From Leuctra nigra (taxonomy: Eukaryota; Arthropoda; Insecta; Plecoptera; Leuctridae): a stretch of DNA of 64,000 nucleotides. Made by a program: the position numbers and the translations under genes. Where the stretch lies: contig OW203762.1 of assembly GCA_934045905.1 (NCBI GenBank), positions 51,609,411 to 51,673,410 of the forward strand. The letters are read 5' to 3'. This document shows positions 49,401 through 59,528 of the stretch, in pieces. The stretch's first letter is position 1. The number at the start of each line of letters is the position of its first letter. Below the pieces are notes generated by a model that was given only the letters and a program-made list of their open reading frames with translations, did no database searches and was not told the origin of the DNA.

Positions 49401-52400
49401 GGACTCTCATGCCATGCCATGTCACTGAACCATGAGCTTCAGGGTCGATGCTATGATGTAGAATATGCAGTTGGGTGAGTAGTTATAAGTGACCATTGCA
49501 CTTGGACTCTCATGCCATGCCATGTCACTTCACCATGAGCTTCAGGGTCGATGCTATGATGTAGAATATGCAGTTGGGTGAGTAGTTATAAGTGACCATT
49601 GCACTTGGACTCTCATGCCATGCCATGTCACTTCACCATGAGCTTCAGGGTCGATGCTATGATGTAGAATATGCAGTTGGGTGAGTAGTTATAAGTGACC
49701 ATTGCACTTGGACTCTCATGCCATGCCATGTCATTTCACCATGAGCTTCAGGGTCGATGCTATGATGTAGAATATGCAGTTGGGTGAGTAGTTATAAGTG
49801 ACCATTGCACTTGGACTCTCATGCCATGCCATGTCACTTCACCATGAGCTTCAGGGTCGATGCTATGATGTAGAATATGCAGTTGGGTAAGTAGTTATAA
49901 GTGACCATTGCACTTGGACTCTCATGCCATGCCATGTCACTTCACCATGAGCTTCAGGGTCGATGCTATGATGTAGAATATGCAGTTGGGAGAGTAGTTA
50001 TAAGTGACCATTGCACTTGGACTCTCATGCCATGCCATGTCACTGAACCATGGTTTGAAGAACAACCCAAAAGTAAACGAGTTCGGAGATAAAGGAGAAA
50101 AACTATTTTGTGTAATTTGTGTGCTTCCAACACCTCCATTAAAACATAATCTTGAGTTGGTTATGATTTATTGATTGATTATTTTAGGTCATTCTTCAGA
50201 ATGTGACGGAAGAGCTTGCAAGTAATTTCCCACCACTTCTCAATTTGTCAAAACTTAAAATTGCCTACTGGTTTAATTCCTCAGTTTGTTTTGATAATTA
50301 AGTCAAATGATGTGGTTCATTTTTAATACTTATTAATAAATTAATTATCTTCTTTTCTCCATCCAGTGCTGTTAAATCAATGGAGGAAGCAGAAGGAAGC
50401 TTTAATAATATCCAAGAACTTCTAAAAAATGCACTGTTTCTTAAACAACAAATTAAATATGAAGAGTCACGAAGGTAAGGCAATATGTTGTGCAACTACT
50501 GTTGTCCAATTCCAATTAATTAACCAAATTATATTGATGTCTCTACATAATGTTGAAGTTGATTTAATTGATATTGTTCGTGGTTTCTTCACTAGAGTTG
50601 TGACTTGTCTAAGATTTTTTTATTTTTTTTAAATTATTTTCAATTTCTACTTTTCAAACACGTGTCCATTTTTGTGACAATTGGAAGTTGCACTTATTTT
50701 GTTTGTAGCTCATTTAAACAACTAATGGCGTTTTGCACTAGGCCGCACTGAGCCGCACAAGTTCTGCACTCAGTTTGAAATTTGCATTGAGTTTTGTATG
50801 GTGACATCATTTCAGTGCAGCCCTAGTTTGGTCAGTAGAAAACGCCATTAGTAAAATTATACGTAGATACCTTCTGGAAAATTTTACCAAAAATCACTCC
50901 CAATAATCCATATTTTAAGCAAGCGTCACCTCAAGTCCTTTTGGGTCTCGTCTCTGAGTGTTCCTAAATCCTCTGATAGCCGAAATTCGGCAAATCTTTT
51001 CAAGATACTCAACAATTTTTCAATCCTCAGATTGGTTAAAAAATGAAAGAAGTGATAGCTCACATTGTGTGTCCTATTCATAGTCTACACATGCCAATAC
51101 CTCATTGTTGTGCAACCATCTTCTTGTCAATCTGTTCTTCGGTATTTTATTTTGTTAATAGTACCTATAGGCTACAGAAGAAGTTCTAACTAATTAAAAA
51201 GAACATCTCATTTTCAAAATATCTTCGATTACCTAACCGATAATATTATTGTAATATACAATAATAATTAGTTATTATCATGATAATGTTAATGTTATAT
51301 TTACTATTCAGCAGGAAGGGTGGAAGAACGCAAATCCTTGCAAACCTCGCCTTTTTTATGTATTAAATCATATGCCTGTACCGTATCTGATATAATGCAA
51401 AAATAAAGAAAATTCTATTCTATTCTATTTAGTTGAAACAGATGTGGCATCTATAGGTGAACACTAAAATGCCCACATATATAACTTTTTTACATTGTTG
51501 ATGTAAAACAAATTAAGCTTGTGCAAACTAGGTATGAAGACATTTGATAATTGTTTAGTTCTGAGGTGATACAATTTTCATGCATGCAATTATGCACATA
51601 GGCGTGCGCAGGAGAAATCAGTAAGGGGGGCCAACATGGGCGCCGGCAAGATTAATGACAGGGGGGGAAAATCCAAGAAAAAAAATTGCCACAGGGGAAG
51701 AAGGGTGTAGGGCGTGCCCCCCACCTTGCCCCGTAGGGCGGTTTTTGGTTTTTTGACACTTTGAAATCAATTTTGAGACGTTCTGAGGAGAATTTCTTTA
51801 CAATTTTTTTTAATAATTTCACACACATTTTCACTACAATAAGGTGAGGGGGAGGCATGCCCCAAAACCACGGTTTCGGGCCCGCGGGCCCAGCAGAGCG
51901 GTTTTAGTATTTTGGCACTTCGAAATGAATTTGTGACGTTTTAAGGTGCATTATGTGCCTAAAACTTAATTTTTTCACTACCTATAATTATAAATTGATA
52001 TGAAAGGGGGTTCAGGAGCAAAGCCCCCGAGAAAATATTCTCTGAAGGTCATTAGAGCAATTTTGAGGCATATTAAAAAGAATATTTAGGGGGAAAACAT
52101 AGGAATTCATGAAAAATTGTGTTTTTGGAAGGTACTTTATACGAATTGTTTTCCAAAATATTGTGTTTTTGATCAACCTAGACCCTAGTTCCTACTTGAT
52201 TCCAGTGATTTGAGCAACTGCAGTCTGCCCTGCAGGGAGATTTTTATGTTTAAATCCTTTTAAAACAAAATGTTGACACTATGAGGACCACATTTTATAA
52301 TTTTTTAGCTGAGGCTGACCCATTAGATGGGCCAAGACCCCCCCCCCCCCCTCGTGTGCGCCTATGATTATGCAATATGCATACACCTATTACCTAATCA

Positions 52401-52826
52401 CTAATCAGTAAAAGATTGTTAGAGTTTTTAACATTTTGCAACTTTTTTCTAAATGTATGTCGCACCTGTGTTACTTTGTGTATGTATGTCGCTGTGACCT
52501 GTGTTACTTTGTGTGTGTATGTCGCTGTGACCTGTGTTACTTTGTGTGTGTATGTTGCTTTGACCTGTGTTACTTTGTGTGTGTATGTTGCTTTGTTATA
52601 AATGACAAATTGTGCTGACAAATATTTTTGTTTTGCTAGGAACAAAAAGGACTCTTCTGCTTCTGTTTACAAACGTTTGTCTGCACATATAACGTTAGAC
52701 TTGCCGGATCTGCCTGAACTATCAGATGCACTAAGAGAGACGGCTAACAAAGTGGAATCCATGATGAATCATGCTCGACATTCAGCAGGAGTGGATGTTC
52801 ATCGACCCGACGCAGCACCGCACTAG
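46412..52826 (+). CDS. BORCS8: BLOC-1-related complex subunit 8 (BORCS8/MEF2BNB)
   Basis: Four exons, 46412-46466, 48988-49165, 50367-50474 and 52640-52826, join in phase to 175 aa. BORCS8 is a subunit of BORC, which recruits ARL8 and kinesin to lysosomes for outward transport. The core ERISENMHIVANEPSLAFYR, LQEHVRKAMPPMV, GRCYDVEYAVGAVKSM and the following helix match the conserved part of human BORCS8 (ANEPSxAxYRLQEHVR, YxVEYAxxAVK). The protein is longer than the 119-aa human form, with an extra C-terminal part (SVYKRLSAHITLDLPDLPEL and beyond). Exon 2's last 51 bases and 52 intron bases, including the splice donor, are repeated in tandem about nine times downstream. Intron 3 holds a hAT MITE and a 33-bp minisatellite just before exon 4. 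Confidence 0.94.
46710..47115 (+). repeat. Interspersed GGTCACTTTCGTTACA motif, four copies
   Basis: The 16-mer occurs exactly at 46710-46725, 46891-46906 and 47078-47093, and with one mismatch at 47100-47115. AT-rich DNA of varying length and no similarity separates the copies. It lies in BORCS8 intron 1. Uneven spacing argues against a simple tandem array. Confidence 0.85.
48330..48741. repeat. Large inverted repeat around a MITE
   Basis: The left arm CAGCCGTCTGTATACTC..CTCCTGGTAGCTGCCTGTCG and the right arm CGACAGGCAGCTACCAGGAG..GAGTATACAGACGGCTG are inverted over roughly 70 bp. They enclose CCCGGGATGGGG/CCATCCCGGG and the palindromic MITE at 48435. The flanks carry the TTTGGCGGGAAAA and GATGTCATTTxTAAGTCCACAAC blocks also found near 39100, 58320 and 60400. 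BORCS8 intron 1. Confidence 0.75.
48435..48609. mobile_element. TA-flanked palindromic MITE (CAGTCTGTTTTTTTAC family)
   Basis: Ends CAGTCTGTTTTTTTACTGTA and TACAGTAAAAAAACAGACTG are perfect 20-bp inverted repeats flanked by TA. Pairing continues through TGAACTCTC and the AGTTGTTCTGTTxGGCCGAG block, so nearly the whole 175 bp folds back. Related copies at 25590-25925. Confidence 0.88.
49115..50054 (+). repeat. 103-bp tandem array repeating the BORCS8 exon 2 donor
   Basis: Nine complete units of 103 bp start at 49115, 49218, 49321, 49424, 49527, 49630, 49733, 49836 and 49939, with a partial tenth from 50042. Each unit contains the last 51 bases of exon 2 (CTTCACCATGAGCTTCAGGG..GATGTAGAATATGCAGTTGG) followed by the donor GTGAGTAG and 52 intron bases. 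Units are nearly identical. Unit 8 has GTAAGTAG and unit 9 has AGAGTAG, which lacks the GT. Only unit 1 is joined to the upstream acceptor and reading frame; a read-through into any unit meets TGA immediately. Confidence 0.95.
50721..50852. mobile_element. MITE, AATGGCGTTTTCCACT family, copy 2
   Basis: Ends ACTAATGGCGTTTTGCACTA and TAGAAAACGCCATTAGT are inverted, as in the copy at 27056-27182. BORCS8 intron 3. Confidence 0.8.
51597..52366. mobile_element. hAT MITE with CATAGGCG termini
   Basis: Ends CATAGGCGTGCGCAGG and CTCGTGTGCGCCTATG lie between perfect 8-bp target-site duplications ATTATGCA (51589-51596, 52367-52374). The interior contains two or three units of the type CCCCGTAGGGCGGTTTTTGG..TTTGAAATCAATTTTGAGAC, like those in the 19625 element, and a C14 run. 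770 bp; BORCS8 intron 3. Confidence 0.92.
52451..52596 (+). repeat. 33-bp minisatellite before BORCS8 exon 4
   Basis: Four near-identical 33-bp units (ACCTGTGTTACTTTGTGTGT..GTATGTxGCTxTG) start at 52464, 52497, 52530 and 52563, with a partial unit before them. The array ends about 35 bp before the exon 4 acceptor and is T/G-rich. Confidence 0.9.
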
Positions 52827-53100
52827 TTTACATTCATGGTACCTTCCTTTACATTCACATTCCTTTAACCATACCGATGATTGAAGCCCATACTCTGTAC
52901 CTAGGTACCTACCTCAAATAAGTTCATTTTTCCTACATCTTTTCCCTGCTATTGTAAACCCTTGTTTCCTTGATACCTTATTGTATTGAAAATTATCTTT
53001 CTTTTTACAATGAAGTTTATATGCATAAAAACTAAAAAGTAAAAATAATTCTTTAATTATATTTTAATTTAATAAATAATATTGTATTTAATAATAATAA
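52827..53100 (+). other. BORCS8 3' UTR
   Basis: AT-rich region after the stop codon with AATAAA at 53071-53076 as the likely polyadenylation signal. The adjoining ATT repeats belong to the next, minus-strand LINE fragment. Confidence 0.6.
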
Positions 53101-53696
53101 TAATCTTCCTCCCGGTTCCAAGAGTTGGGTCGGGGGGTGGCGAGGCCACCATTTACTAGGGCCCGGACTCCTAAGCTAGCTGGCCAGGCTTGGCTCTTCC
53201 TCTTCGTTCTTCTTCTCTACCAGTTTTTTCCACTTCTTCCTGTCTTCCCACCACCTTCCTTCTTCCACTTCTTCCCACTTCTCCAGTCTCTCTTGTACAT
53301 CTTCTGCTACCAGCTCTCTCCACTTTTCCCTCGGTCTTCCCACTCTCCTTTTATCACTTCTCGCAGCTTCGAACTCCCGACGCGGTATTCTCTCCCTCTG
53401 CATTCTCTTCATGTGGCCAAACCACCGTAGCCGCTCTCTCCCCATTTTAAATGCCAACCTCTCTACCTTCAAGTCTCCTCTAATCTTTTCACTCCTGATC
53501 TTGTCCATCTTAGTTACTCCTTGTATGCTTCGTAAAAACTTCATTTCTGCTGCCTGCAACTGGCTCTCCTCCTTTCCTCCAATCGCCCACGTTACGGAAC
53601 CGTAGGTGAGTATTGGCAGGAAATAGCTTTTGAAAAGGAGTATCTTGCATTTCTGGGGGAACTGCTCAATCCAAAGAAGTTTCCTGACTAACTGGA
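53101..53696 (-). pseudogene. Non-LTR retrotransposon 3' end (RT C-terminal fragment)
   Basis: A minus-strand frame open from at least 53696 to the stop at 53176 reads CKILLFKSYFLPILTYGSVT, then QAAEMKFLRSIQGVTKMDKI, MGRERLRWFGHMKRM, KRRVGRPREKW and a Glu/Lys-rich end. This is the conserved C-terminal tail of insect LINE ORF2 proteins (the LRWFGHxxRM and RRxGRPRxxW motifs). It ends at an ATT microsatellite. All catalytic RT motifs are missing, so this is a 5'-truncated dead copy. A related fragment is at 59734-60003. Confidence 0.85.
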
Positions 53697-53901
53697 AAAA
53701 TGTTGCAATAAATTATGAATAATGGAATTCAACTCAAAAAGTACCCCATTGTCTATATTATATTATTAAAAAATTTAAATTTTAAGAAGTGTAGTCATTC
53801 AACAGATTTATGTAAATATCCCTCTGGTTTTACTATTGGGGTTTAATGTATGAACATGACAAACTGTTTCTTCTTTCAAGCTGAAATGTGTAAACTATAA
53901 T

Positions 53902-54660
53902 CAGGGACCCGAACCGGAACCGGAACCTAGAACCGGTATGAACCTTTATAATTTGGGAACCGGAACCGTTATACTTTTTTCCCAGAGAACCGGAACCCGA
54001 ACCCGAACCTTTATAATCAATTAGGTTCTTAAAGGTTCTTAAAGGTTCTTTAAGGTTCCTTCTTTTAATAAAAAATCATGCATATCACTTGGATATAATA
54101 TTATTCACAAAGTTGTATTAGCTTATTTTTTGATAAAATTTCTAAAATGTTTTTTTGTTTATATTTTTTATTCTTGATAAATAATAATTCTTATTATGCA
54201 AACGCTGCTTGAGTTTTCAATTTTTGAATCCGACTACTGCGATGAGAACTGCATTGTCGACAATTTGAATTAGATAGCTCAAGGAAAAATGAATGTTTAC
54301 GTTGTCTTATGGAGAAAATTGCAGCCACTATATACTGTCTCCTCTGATATTTACTCTGCGCACCATCATGTGAATTTTATACAGACACTGCCTACTGCAC
54401 TGTGTTTGCATTCATAGGAAAATCCAAATCCAATAATTCCATTAAAATTGACATTGGTAATACCATCCTAGGTAATACTGAAGTTTTATAATATAGTTTG
54501 ATTTAAAATTTTAGAACCGGAACCCGGAACCTTTATGCAGGAACCGGAACCGAACCTTTAAGAATATTTTTTTTAGAACCGGAACCCGAACCTTTATAAA
54601 ATAAAATTGTGGAACCGGAACCGGAACCCGAACCTTTATTCATAAAGGTTCGGGTCCCTG
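53902..54660. mobile_element. hAT MITE with GGAACCGGAACC subterminal repeats
   Basis: Ends CAGGGACCCGAACCGG and AAAGGTTCGGGTCCCTG lie between perfect 8-bp target-site duplications ACTATAAT (53894-53901, 54661-54668). Both ends are full of GGAACCGGAAC and AACCTTTATAA words; the centre is AT-rich with no frame. 759 bp. Confidence 0.93.
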
Positions 54661-54679
54661 ACTATAATATTATTATTGC

Positions 54680-54950
54680 GGAACAGGTATGGCTGGTGGC
54701 AACGCTCTGAACTTGTATCCCGGAGGCCCAGGCTCGATTCCCGCGGCCATCCCCTACAAACACTGGGCGGCCCGGGCTTCTGCCCATCTAGCGCCCAAGT
54801 GGGACGTCCCGGGCGGGAACTACTAGGGCATGCCCTGGGCCTGCCCAACGGAGCCCAACCGATCCGTTTTATCTGGCTGTAAAATTTCTAGGAATGTCCC
54901 GTCTTGGTCCCGCCCGGGAATGGCTAGGGACGGCCCGCGCGGGCGCTACG
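54680..54950 (+). repeat. tRNA-like SINE-type sequence with GC-rich body
   Basis: TGGCTGGTGGCAACGC near 54690 and GGCTCGATTCCCG near 54731 resemble RNA polymerase III A and B boxes about 30 bp apart. The GC-rich body (CGGCCCGGGCTTCTGCCCAT, GGGACGTCCCGGGCGGG) follows. The phrase CTACAAACACTGGG recurs, inverted, at the end of the GC-rich repeat at 59160-59460. It is not a functional tRNA because no cloverleaf could be built. Confidence 0.4.
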
Positions 54951-55099
54951 ACTGTTTGAATTTGAGCTGCTCTAATGACTTATTTTTTTCATATTTATAA
55001 CTTCATTTCTATAATAATTACATCTACATTTCACATGGATATATTGATTTAAGAATAAATATGTTTACAATTCCAAAGCAAAGTATTCATACCATTTTA

Positions 55100-57800
55100 A
55101 ACGTTATTAGTAAAGTTTCTTTTATGAACTCGGCAGTCGGCCATCTTCGTGAATCAACTTGTTTCCGTTCTCCCTTCTTCATTTCAAACGCGGCGTTTGA
55201 CGTTTGTTGATATTTTACAGAGTGTCATGAGTGTGTAGTTTACGTCCTTTTGAGTGATTTTGAATGTGATTTCAATTATTATCTGTGTCCGTGAATGCGT
55301 GTTCACTGCTGAATAGTTTGTCTCAGTTCAAACCATTTAATGTGACACAAATCGTGAAATAATTACAGTTTTGTTGTGCCTCTTTTGTTTGGATTTTCAT
55401 CACAGAGCCATACAACCCATTGAAGGTGAGTCTTCATCACAACTACTTAAGTATCCAGGCATTAATCGTTGTTACTTTAGTTTTGTATGCTGGGGATACT
55501 AATAAACCAATAGGTAGTGTGACCAATGTTCAGTAAACATTAACCTCACATGTACATTTTTGAAATGTAGCAATTTATGCAAAGTAAAATTTCCAACTAG
55601 GTAGGACCTAGGTAACTAGGTAGTTTAGGTATTTATAAAATAAATAAAGTAGGTAAACAGTTTGCTTGGCGTGGTAGTCTATACATATCAGTGGTAGTAG
55701 TCAGTAGGAACCCTACCTGTAGGTACCTAGTACGTACCTCCGCCTATTTTGGGAATATTTTCACCCTACATTAACCAATAACCATCCCACATACCTACCA
55801 AGGCACCTACTGCAGTTTTAATAATGTTACTTGTTAAAGGTGAATCTACTCTGGAAGAAAATAGGCTATTAAGATATTGAACTCCAGAAACAAAGCGCGT
55901 ATTCGTCCTGCGAGCGAACCAAGCTGTATCGTCAAACCGAGCCGAAACATTAAGAACCGAACCGAGCAGAGTGGTAAATATTTTCATTATATTTAATTAT
56001 TTAACTTTATCAAGGATTTTAGATATACAGCAATTATTTTTGTTTATGTAGGTACCTTACAAGGCCAATAACAAACATTTTTGTTGTGATCCGAAAGTAA
56101 AAATTATGTTGCATGGAAATTACATTCTTGTTGGAGGTAGTAGATACATACATTGAATGGTGGTCCCGCTTTATTCAAATACGTAGTAAAATTTTTGAGA
56201 TTGAATGTTGTCATCCAAAAAAATAAACCGCACTTTTGAATTTCCTCTAACGCGCCGGTGGTAAGAGAGCAGCCATTCCATGCGAATGCAGACATATGCC
56301 ACATAATACATATGACTGCTGAATTATTAAATGTAAAAAAATCAGCATGTTTTTATATTATATTCATGGTATTTTCTTGCTGATTCCAAATATGTAATCA
56401 GTTTTGTGCTAAGTTTGAATAGTTATTTTGTTATCAGTAAAATTGTGGGACCGCATTTAAATTTAAATTTTGTGTCGAACCATGTAAATTACATAAAAAA
56501 TTTAGAAGGCTGCACAATGATCCTAACTATTTTTATTTTGATGAATAAGATGCTGAACATAGCATCTTACAACCGTACACCCGTAACACGGAATGGCTGA
56601 GAGGAAATTAATTTGAGTTGCTAACTTTCACCTTACTTTTTGTAGGTTCTACAGATTCACCGTGAACTTGCCCTGCTCTTATTCTAGAGTCGATTTAATT
56701 GCCTACCTACTTCAATTAAAAAGTAAATTTACTTCTTGGCAAATTAGCGAGAATTCTGAAGATGCACAGGACTTGGGACTTCATCGAGTTAATGGATTAA
56801 ATGTTACCTACCCTACAGATGTAATGATTCAGAACTCTCTGATGGTAAGCCACATTTTAGTATTTTATATGTGTAGTATTTCCTCTAACCTTACCTATAA
56901 ATCACATTTATGCAATATAGAATGTTTCAAATTTTTATTGGGGTTTTAAATAAATAGTGTACTACCTAATGGTAATAATTTTACCTCAAGTGATTATTGT
57001 GGCAGGTCACACAACACAAAAGTGATTTTTGTATTATTCATTGCCAAGAAGTTTATCCTATCAATTTACAAATTCTTCATTGAATCTATCTTTCTTTTTT
57101 TTAGGGATCACTCTGTGCCAAAAATTCAATTTTTAAAATTTTTGTAAAGACTGTTATTTGTAGCTATCTGCTATTGCAGTTATTTACATAAATAGTTCTT
57201 GTGTAGTAGGTAGAAACTATTTGCTAGGCAGCCTCATGCTCAAAAGAAGTTGCATCCACAAGATTGCGGATGTCAGTCCTCGACACCACAAGACCGTGTG
57301 CTAATAATTTATGGATGGAATCCAGTATCTGGCCATTAAATCGGCAAATTCTTTTGAGCATAGCATAATAATAGTGTTAAATATTGACAAAATTAACAAG
57401 ATCTTACTGATAACAAGATCTTGTAAATGTTGGACTTTCATTGGTCTGACCGAATAAAAATTTACACAAAAAATAAAAAACACTTCTAACAATACGCTGC
57501 ATGATCTTGCTAAACTTTTCAAGATCTTGTATAAATCTTGTTTAGGTTAGAATCTGTACCTACAATAATAAATAATTGCAAATATCTTGCGAACATTATT
57601 AGTACAAGGTACATTACCTAAATACTTTGCAATTTTATTTTTTCAGATGAAAGAAATACGTATTCAAGTGCATTCATTTTCTTGAAAAACTGAAGATGAA
57701 AAATTGTGCCAACATATCCGTGAGTGAAGTAAAATCCGAATTGTGTCTTGTCGATAAAGAGACAGCGTGCCAGACTCACTGCCAGGTAGTACCTACCTCA
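55100..57800 (+). other. Possible unassigned or non-coding transcript
   Basis: Splice-like signals appear in order on the plus strand. A donor TTGAAG/GTGAGT lies at 55424. An acceptor TTTTTGTAG and donor GATG/GTAAGC bound 56646-56844. An acceptor TTTTTTCAG precedes 57646. The middle segment has a 60-codon open stretch (LPCSYSRVDLIAYLLQ) but no in-frame ATG, and joining to the upstream exon creates a stop. No domain is recognised. At best this is a non-coding transcript, at worst chance. Confidence 0.2.
57232..57362. mobile_element. MITE, CCTCATGCTC family, copy 3
   Basis: Left end CCTCATGCTCAAAAGAAGTT, right end AAATTCTTTTGAGCAT. It is in the opposite internal orientation to the copies at 1597 and 27423, sharing GATTGCGGATGTCAGTCCTC and CACACGGTCT-type words in inverse. 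Confidence 0.7.
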
Positions 57801-58289
57801 GAATGTTTTGATAGGTACTATGTGACGTGTGAAGGTTGAAGGACATTTAAAAATTTTAAGTGATGTGGTAGTATAATCTTTTACAATAATATACGTTTAT
57901 ATTATATGAAACTGTTTTTTTTTTTTTTAATTTTCGTGTGTTTTCCTGCTCTTTATTATTCCTAAAATTCAATTGCAGTGAATCTCCTATGTGTAGCATT
58001 TTATTTTTTGTAATTTATCAAAACAATATAGTACCTAAGTAAGTAGGGAATAGTACGTGAAAAAATTATTATTGAAACGATTCAATCGTCCTGTAAGAGA
58101 TTATCAAAAAATAATTGCTAATTTCAAAATCCAACAACCGATTCATAAACAAAAATTATGGATCTTTTTATCCTTCTTCATTTTTTTATGAATAAGGTAC
58201 CTGTAATACTTAAGTCTCTAGAAATTTTGTTCCAGTAAGTTTTTAAATATCAACGCAAATAATTACTGACATTTGTCACCCGCGAAATG

Positions 58290-58600
58290 TTAAAAATTAA
58301 TTCATGCAAATGAAATTCAATTATAATGGGACTTTTGGCGGGAAAAACGACGTATTACAAGAATCCACTTACACTAATGTGTTACCATTGTGGATCATCT
58401 GTCAATTTTCTGTAAATTTTCCTGTTAAAAGTAATCAAACTTTGTTAATTCATTCCTTGAAAACTATTCATCCCACAGCAAAAATAAAATCACATCTGTG
58501 TTCAGCAACATAATCAACTTTCATAAAATAATGGTCTATTATTCTGAAATCTGAATTTCACGAGACTTCCCCATTATGTGACAGTCAAGTTGAGGATTTC
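58290..58600. repeat. Dispersed repeat with TTTGGCGGGAAAAA block
   Basis: TGGGACTTTTGGCGGGAAAA, CAATTTTCxTGT, ATCAAACTTTGTxAAT and ATCCCACAGCAAAA occur in the same order at 48255-48900, and partly at 39090-39360 inside the foldback element. Boundaries cannot be fixed. Confidence 0.55.
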
Positions 58601-59159
58601 AAATGATCCCAAAATATTTCCTCCAAATAAAAATGCGTTAAAAATAAAAACAGTAGGAGGTACCTTAGGTAATGTGTCAGGTCAGTGGAACAGCTTTCAA
58701 ACAATAGGGAAACATGGCGAGATAAAATAACTTCCAATAACCACTGATTAACTTTATAATATACCGGCTATTTTTTTTTTTAATTAATATTTGACCATTT
58801 AAATGCATTTCTAATGTGTTTGAGTAGGTACCTACTGTTCTTCTAGTTGACATAACAAATTACAACTGTTGTGAAATATTCCGTGAACTGTGAACTAATA
58901 CATTGACCCTGGAAGAAAATACCTGGATTATTTTTTTCGTATGGCAACGCCCACTCTCCGAAATTGTGAAAAAATCCCGTTTCTCGTGTCACTCACGTTT
59001 GCAAATAATTATGTCTTAATGAAACGTATTTTTTCCAGGTACATTCGCATTCAAAATTAGTGCCTATATGCACGTGTCTGGATCAGAGGCACGTTTTGTA
59101 GGTACTGCATTTTGAATGAGAGTGTACCTAGCAAGCTAGCACGTGACCGTTATGGAATG

Positions 59160-59460
59160 TGCGTAGGGGGAGGGGGCTACAGAGCGAGCAGCTGCTCCCG
59201 CGCGGGCCGCCCGGGCGGGGGCCAGGGCCGGCCTATGCCTCCCGCGCGGGCCGCCCGGGAGGGTCCAGGGACGGCCCATACCTCCCGCGCGGGCGTCATG
59301 GGACGGCCCAGGCCGCCGCCCGGGCTTATTCCCAGTGGCAGGCCCCGGGAGTCTCACTCCATGCTAATCACCCATAAGACGGGAGGTCCCTGGGCAGGCC
59401 CGTACGCCCATCTGGGACGGCCTAGGACGCGTCCAGGGACCTCCCAGTGTTTGTAGGGTC
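59160..59460. repeat. GC-rich degenerate tandem repeat
   Basis: About 300 bp of very GC-rich DNA with at least three units of about 60 bp carrying CCTCCCGCGCGGG, GGGCCGCCCGGG and CCAGGGACGGCC. It ends in CTCCCAGTGTTTGTAGGG, the inverse of CCCTACAAACACTGGG at 54751. Long frames on both strands here are by-products of the composition. The contrast with the AT-rich flanks is abrupt. Confidence 0.6.
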
Positions 59461-59528
59461 TTTCCTGACTGAGGTTTTTCGTGGTATTCCCTCAGTCGAG
59501 AGGCACATGCAGGGAAGGTACCCTACTA

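Noticed and set aside
49115..50092. Amplified exon giving a repeat protein
   Set aside because: The unit is 103 bp, not a multiple of three, and each repeat hits TGA right after the donor; only the first unit can be coding.
52394..52645. ORF with repeated TYTHKVTQV peptide
   Set aside because: Translation of the 33-bp minisatellite, on the strand opposite BORCS8.
54680..54760. Functional tRNA gene
   Set aside because: A- and B-box-like strings are present, but acceptor and anticodon stems cannot be paired into a cloverleaf; treated as SINE-like.
59112..59456. 114-codon ORF on plus and overlapping ORFs on minus
   Set aside because: They lie wholly in a GC-rich tandem repeat, where stop codons are scarce in all frames; the proteins are Gly/Pro/Arg low complexity.
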